DNA from: JARYLZ01 sp964388275
Lineage (GTDB): Bacteria; Bacteroidota; Ignavibacteria; SZUA-365
Assembly (NCBI GenBank): GCA_964388275.1
Contig: CAYLZD010000022.1
Span: 9,490 to 73,489, forward strand
Length of the DNA: 64,000 bases
Direction: 5' to 3'
Shown here: one piece after another, positions 62,695 through 64,000 of the stretch
How the letters are laid out: each line of letters begins with the position of its first letter
Numbering within the stretch: position 1 is the stretch's first letter
Program-made: the position numbers and the translations under genes
Notes under the pieces: generated by a model
Seen by the model: the letters and a program-made list of their open reading frames with translations, nothing else
Told to the model about the DNA's origin: nothing
Databases searched by the model: none

Positions 62695-64000
62695 CTATTC
62701 GATAGGGGTTTCAATCAGCACGATCACCATGCGGCTGAAGAATCGTCCGGCGGGTGTATCATTCGGGAACAGCAATTGGCTGCTGCCGAGACCTTTGCTC
62801 GTCACACGCGCATTGTTGAGCAGAGGTCCGAATTGGGCCTTCACTGCATCGGCTCGCTGCTGCGATAAACGCAGATTGTATTCCGGATCGCCGAGTATGT
62901 CCGTGTAACCGAGGATTTCAACACGTGACGTCGGCTTGATCAAACGCGAAACCTCGTTAATGATGCTCCGGTTTCTGGTTGAAATAGCGGCTTTGTCGAA
63001 ATCGAAAAGGATGAGCTTGCTTCTGTTCAGTATGAAGTCGCCGATGCGTTCCTCTCTTTTTCTTTCTTTTGTCAGCGCCCTGACACTGAACATCTTCACC
63101 GCGGTTTTTTCTTGGGCCTTTCTGTCTCGGACGGTCAGAGCGATCTGTACCGGCGTATCGTCGCTCTTGAACAAATCACCGTCGAAATCCCATGTCAATG
63201 CCGACGGAGGAGGCGTGCCCGCCCCGTTCTTCGAGAAGAGCAACCGGTTGGCCTGTTTGACGCTCAGGGACCATTTTTCGACTCCGTTCGGCGCATCCAG
63301 AAGCGGAATCAGATCGATGGATTTCAGGTTGGCGGCGTACTCGGTCTCGTCTCTTCTGATCGGTGAGAGGATATTGGGATCATCCGATGTGATCTCAACG
63401 CGCCGGTTCTCCTCCTGGCCCTCGGGCTTGTCGACCGCGGATGGATCTTGCGGCAGGTTCCGTGAGCGCGTTGTGATTCTGCGCGCGTCGATACTCCAGA
63501 TATCGGTGAAATACTTCTTAACCCTTTCCGCGCGCTGTCTGGACAAGGCGATGGCGCCTCTTTCGACACCGATATCGGAGTTCGTGCCGGTAAGAGTGAT
63601 CTTTGCTTTCGGATTGTCGCGCAGCCGGCGACCGACCACGTTCAGCATGTGCTGATAAAGGGCGAGTTCATCTCCCGTGACGCTCTCGATCCTGAATGCG
63701 GTTGCCTGATCCTTGGTCAACAACTGCTGCCATTTCGGAAGTTCGCCGTCTCCTTCCGCGAAGAATACATAAGTGAGAAGGGGATATTCCTCCACTATCC
63801 TGATTTCTTCCACGGTCAGGAATGGAGTTGCCGTGCCGCGGAGCGTCCTCTCGGTGTCGTCGCCCGAAGAGAGCACGGGCGGGGCCGCCGGATTTCCATC
63901 CGTCGTGCGTCCTTCCACGTCGAGGTCGACTGCGAGAGGCGGTACGGTTGGCGGGGGCGGCGGCGGGGGCGGGGGCGGCGGCGGGGGCGGGGGCGGCGGC
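62695..64000 (-). CDS. Proline-rich double-OmpA-domain envelope protein, N-terminus cut by window
   Basis: At least 434 residues; the coding frame continues past the right edge. From the right edge the protein starts with at least 16 consecutive prolines, then TVPPLAVDLDVEGRTT. A first OmpA-like domain (about residues 40-185 of the visible part: YVFFAEGDGEL, NPKAKITLTGTNSDIGVE, LSRQRAERVKKYF, NRRVEI) is followed by a middle beta-rich domain and a second, well-conserved OmpA domain at the C-terminus (LILFDFDKAAIS, VEILGYTDILGDPEYNLRLSQQRADAV). OmpA domains bind peptidoglycan. Two in tandem is unusual. The proline tract suggests a periplasm-spanning linker between the outer membrane and the wall. 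Confidence 0.88.
   Translation of the reverse strand, partial: PPPPPPPPPPPPPPPPPTVPPLAVDLDVEGRTTDGNPAAPPVLSSGDDTERTLRGTATPFLTVEEIRIVEEYPLLTYVFFAEGDGELPKWQQLLTKDQATAFRIESVTGDELALYQHMLNVVGRRLRDNPKAKITLTGTNSDIGVERGAIALSRQRAERVKKYFTDIWSIDARRITTRSRNLPQDPSAVDKPEGQEENRRVEITSDDPNILSPIRRDETEYAANLKSIDLIPLLDAPNGVEKWSLSVKQANRLLFSKNGAGTPPPSALTWDFDGDLFKSDDTPVQIALTVRDRKAQEKTAVKMFSVRALTKERKREERIGDFILNRSKLILFDFDKAAISTRNRSIINEVSRLIKPTSRVEILGYTDILGDPEYNLRLSQQRADAVKAQFGPLLNNARVTSKGLGSSQLLFPNDTPAGRFFSRMVIVLIETPIE
63955..64000. repeat. 18-base tandem repeat coding for polyproline
   Basis: The unit GGGGGCGGCGGCGGGGGC... repeats every 18 bases (about 2.6 copies visible, running to the window end). In the minus-strand frame it encodes only proline with alternating CCC and CCG codons. 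It is a likely slippage site and may be longer beyond the edge. Confidence 0.85.

Overview
The window (about 57% G+C by eye, ordinary coding density, no tRNA, rRNA, CRISPR array or insertion sequence seen) comes from the Bacteroidota/Chlorobiota side of bacteria, most likely an Ignavibacteria/Kapabacteria-type lineage. The reasons are several huge secreted proteins ending in type IX secretion (T9SS) sorting domains, one with the YPNPFNP motif typical of Ignavibacteria-like genomes; a DUF5686 outer-membrane protein; and promoters whose -10 element reads TAnnTTTG, as in Bacteroidota, but paired with a TTG(ACA) -35 element exactly 17 nt upstream. The phylum call is inference from protein style, not a search.

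Layout. 1-8.7 kb: the end of glycine decarboxylase (gcvP), a secreted TPR protein, two small conserved proteins, a periplasmic AMIN/amidase_3 cell-wall amidase, YajQ, a GAF/SpoIIE-type phosphatase and an MFS exporter. 8.9-11.5 kb: a secreted repeat propeller with a T9SS tail. 11.5-16.9 kb: a DinB-fold protein, then a minus-strand run of a truncated MetH (homocysteine and folate modules only), a fumarylacetoacetate-hydrolase-family enzyme and a flavin reductase, facing a thioredoxin-like gene. 17-20.5 kb: an NDP-sugar operon (rfbB, UDP-HexNAc dehydrogenase, wecB). 20.8-23.7 kb: two unknown secreted proteins and a YVTN propeller. 23.8-28 kb: the classic translation operon rplM-rpsI-rpsB-tsf-pyrH-frr with its promoter, an rpsB leader hairpin and a terminator. 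28-33.4 kb: fructose-6-phosphate aldolase/transaldolase, gcvT, ftsK and lolA. 33.4-43.2 kb: a 3082-residue surface protein with Ig-like signatures, preceded by a sigma54-like site, a sigma70-type promoter and a perfect Shine-Dalgarno in front of a 3-residue mini-ORF, and closed by a very strong terminator. 43.2-47.6 kb: an overlapping lysine/peptidoglycan cluster (M20 deacylase, dapB, dapA, LD-carboxypeptidase) and a GT2 glycosyltransferase. 47.7-53.4 kb: buk, an IorA-like::Ptb fusion and a DUF5686 protein. 53.8-56.4 kb: queA, ispD and an RsmI-family methylase. 56.4-64 kb: a 1995-residue protein with about 12 ASH-type domains and a T9SS tail, then a proline-rich double-OmpA protein cut by the window end.

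The most unusual items are the IorA-like::phosphate-butyryltransferase fusion beside butyrate kinase, which suggests a substrate-level phosphorylation module tied to 2-oxoacid oxidation; the MetH that ends before its cap and cobalamin domains; the recurrent TTG-N20-TAnnTTTG promoter grammar; the control region of the giant surface-protein gene; and a terminator for one gene built into the last codons of its convergent neighbour.
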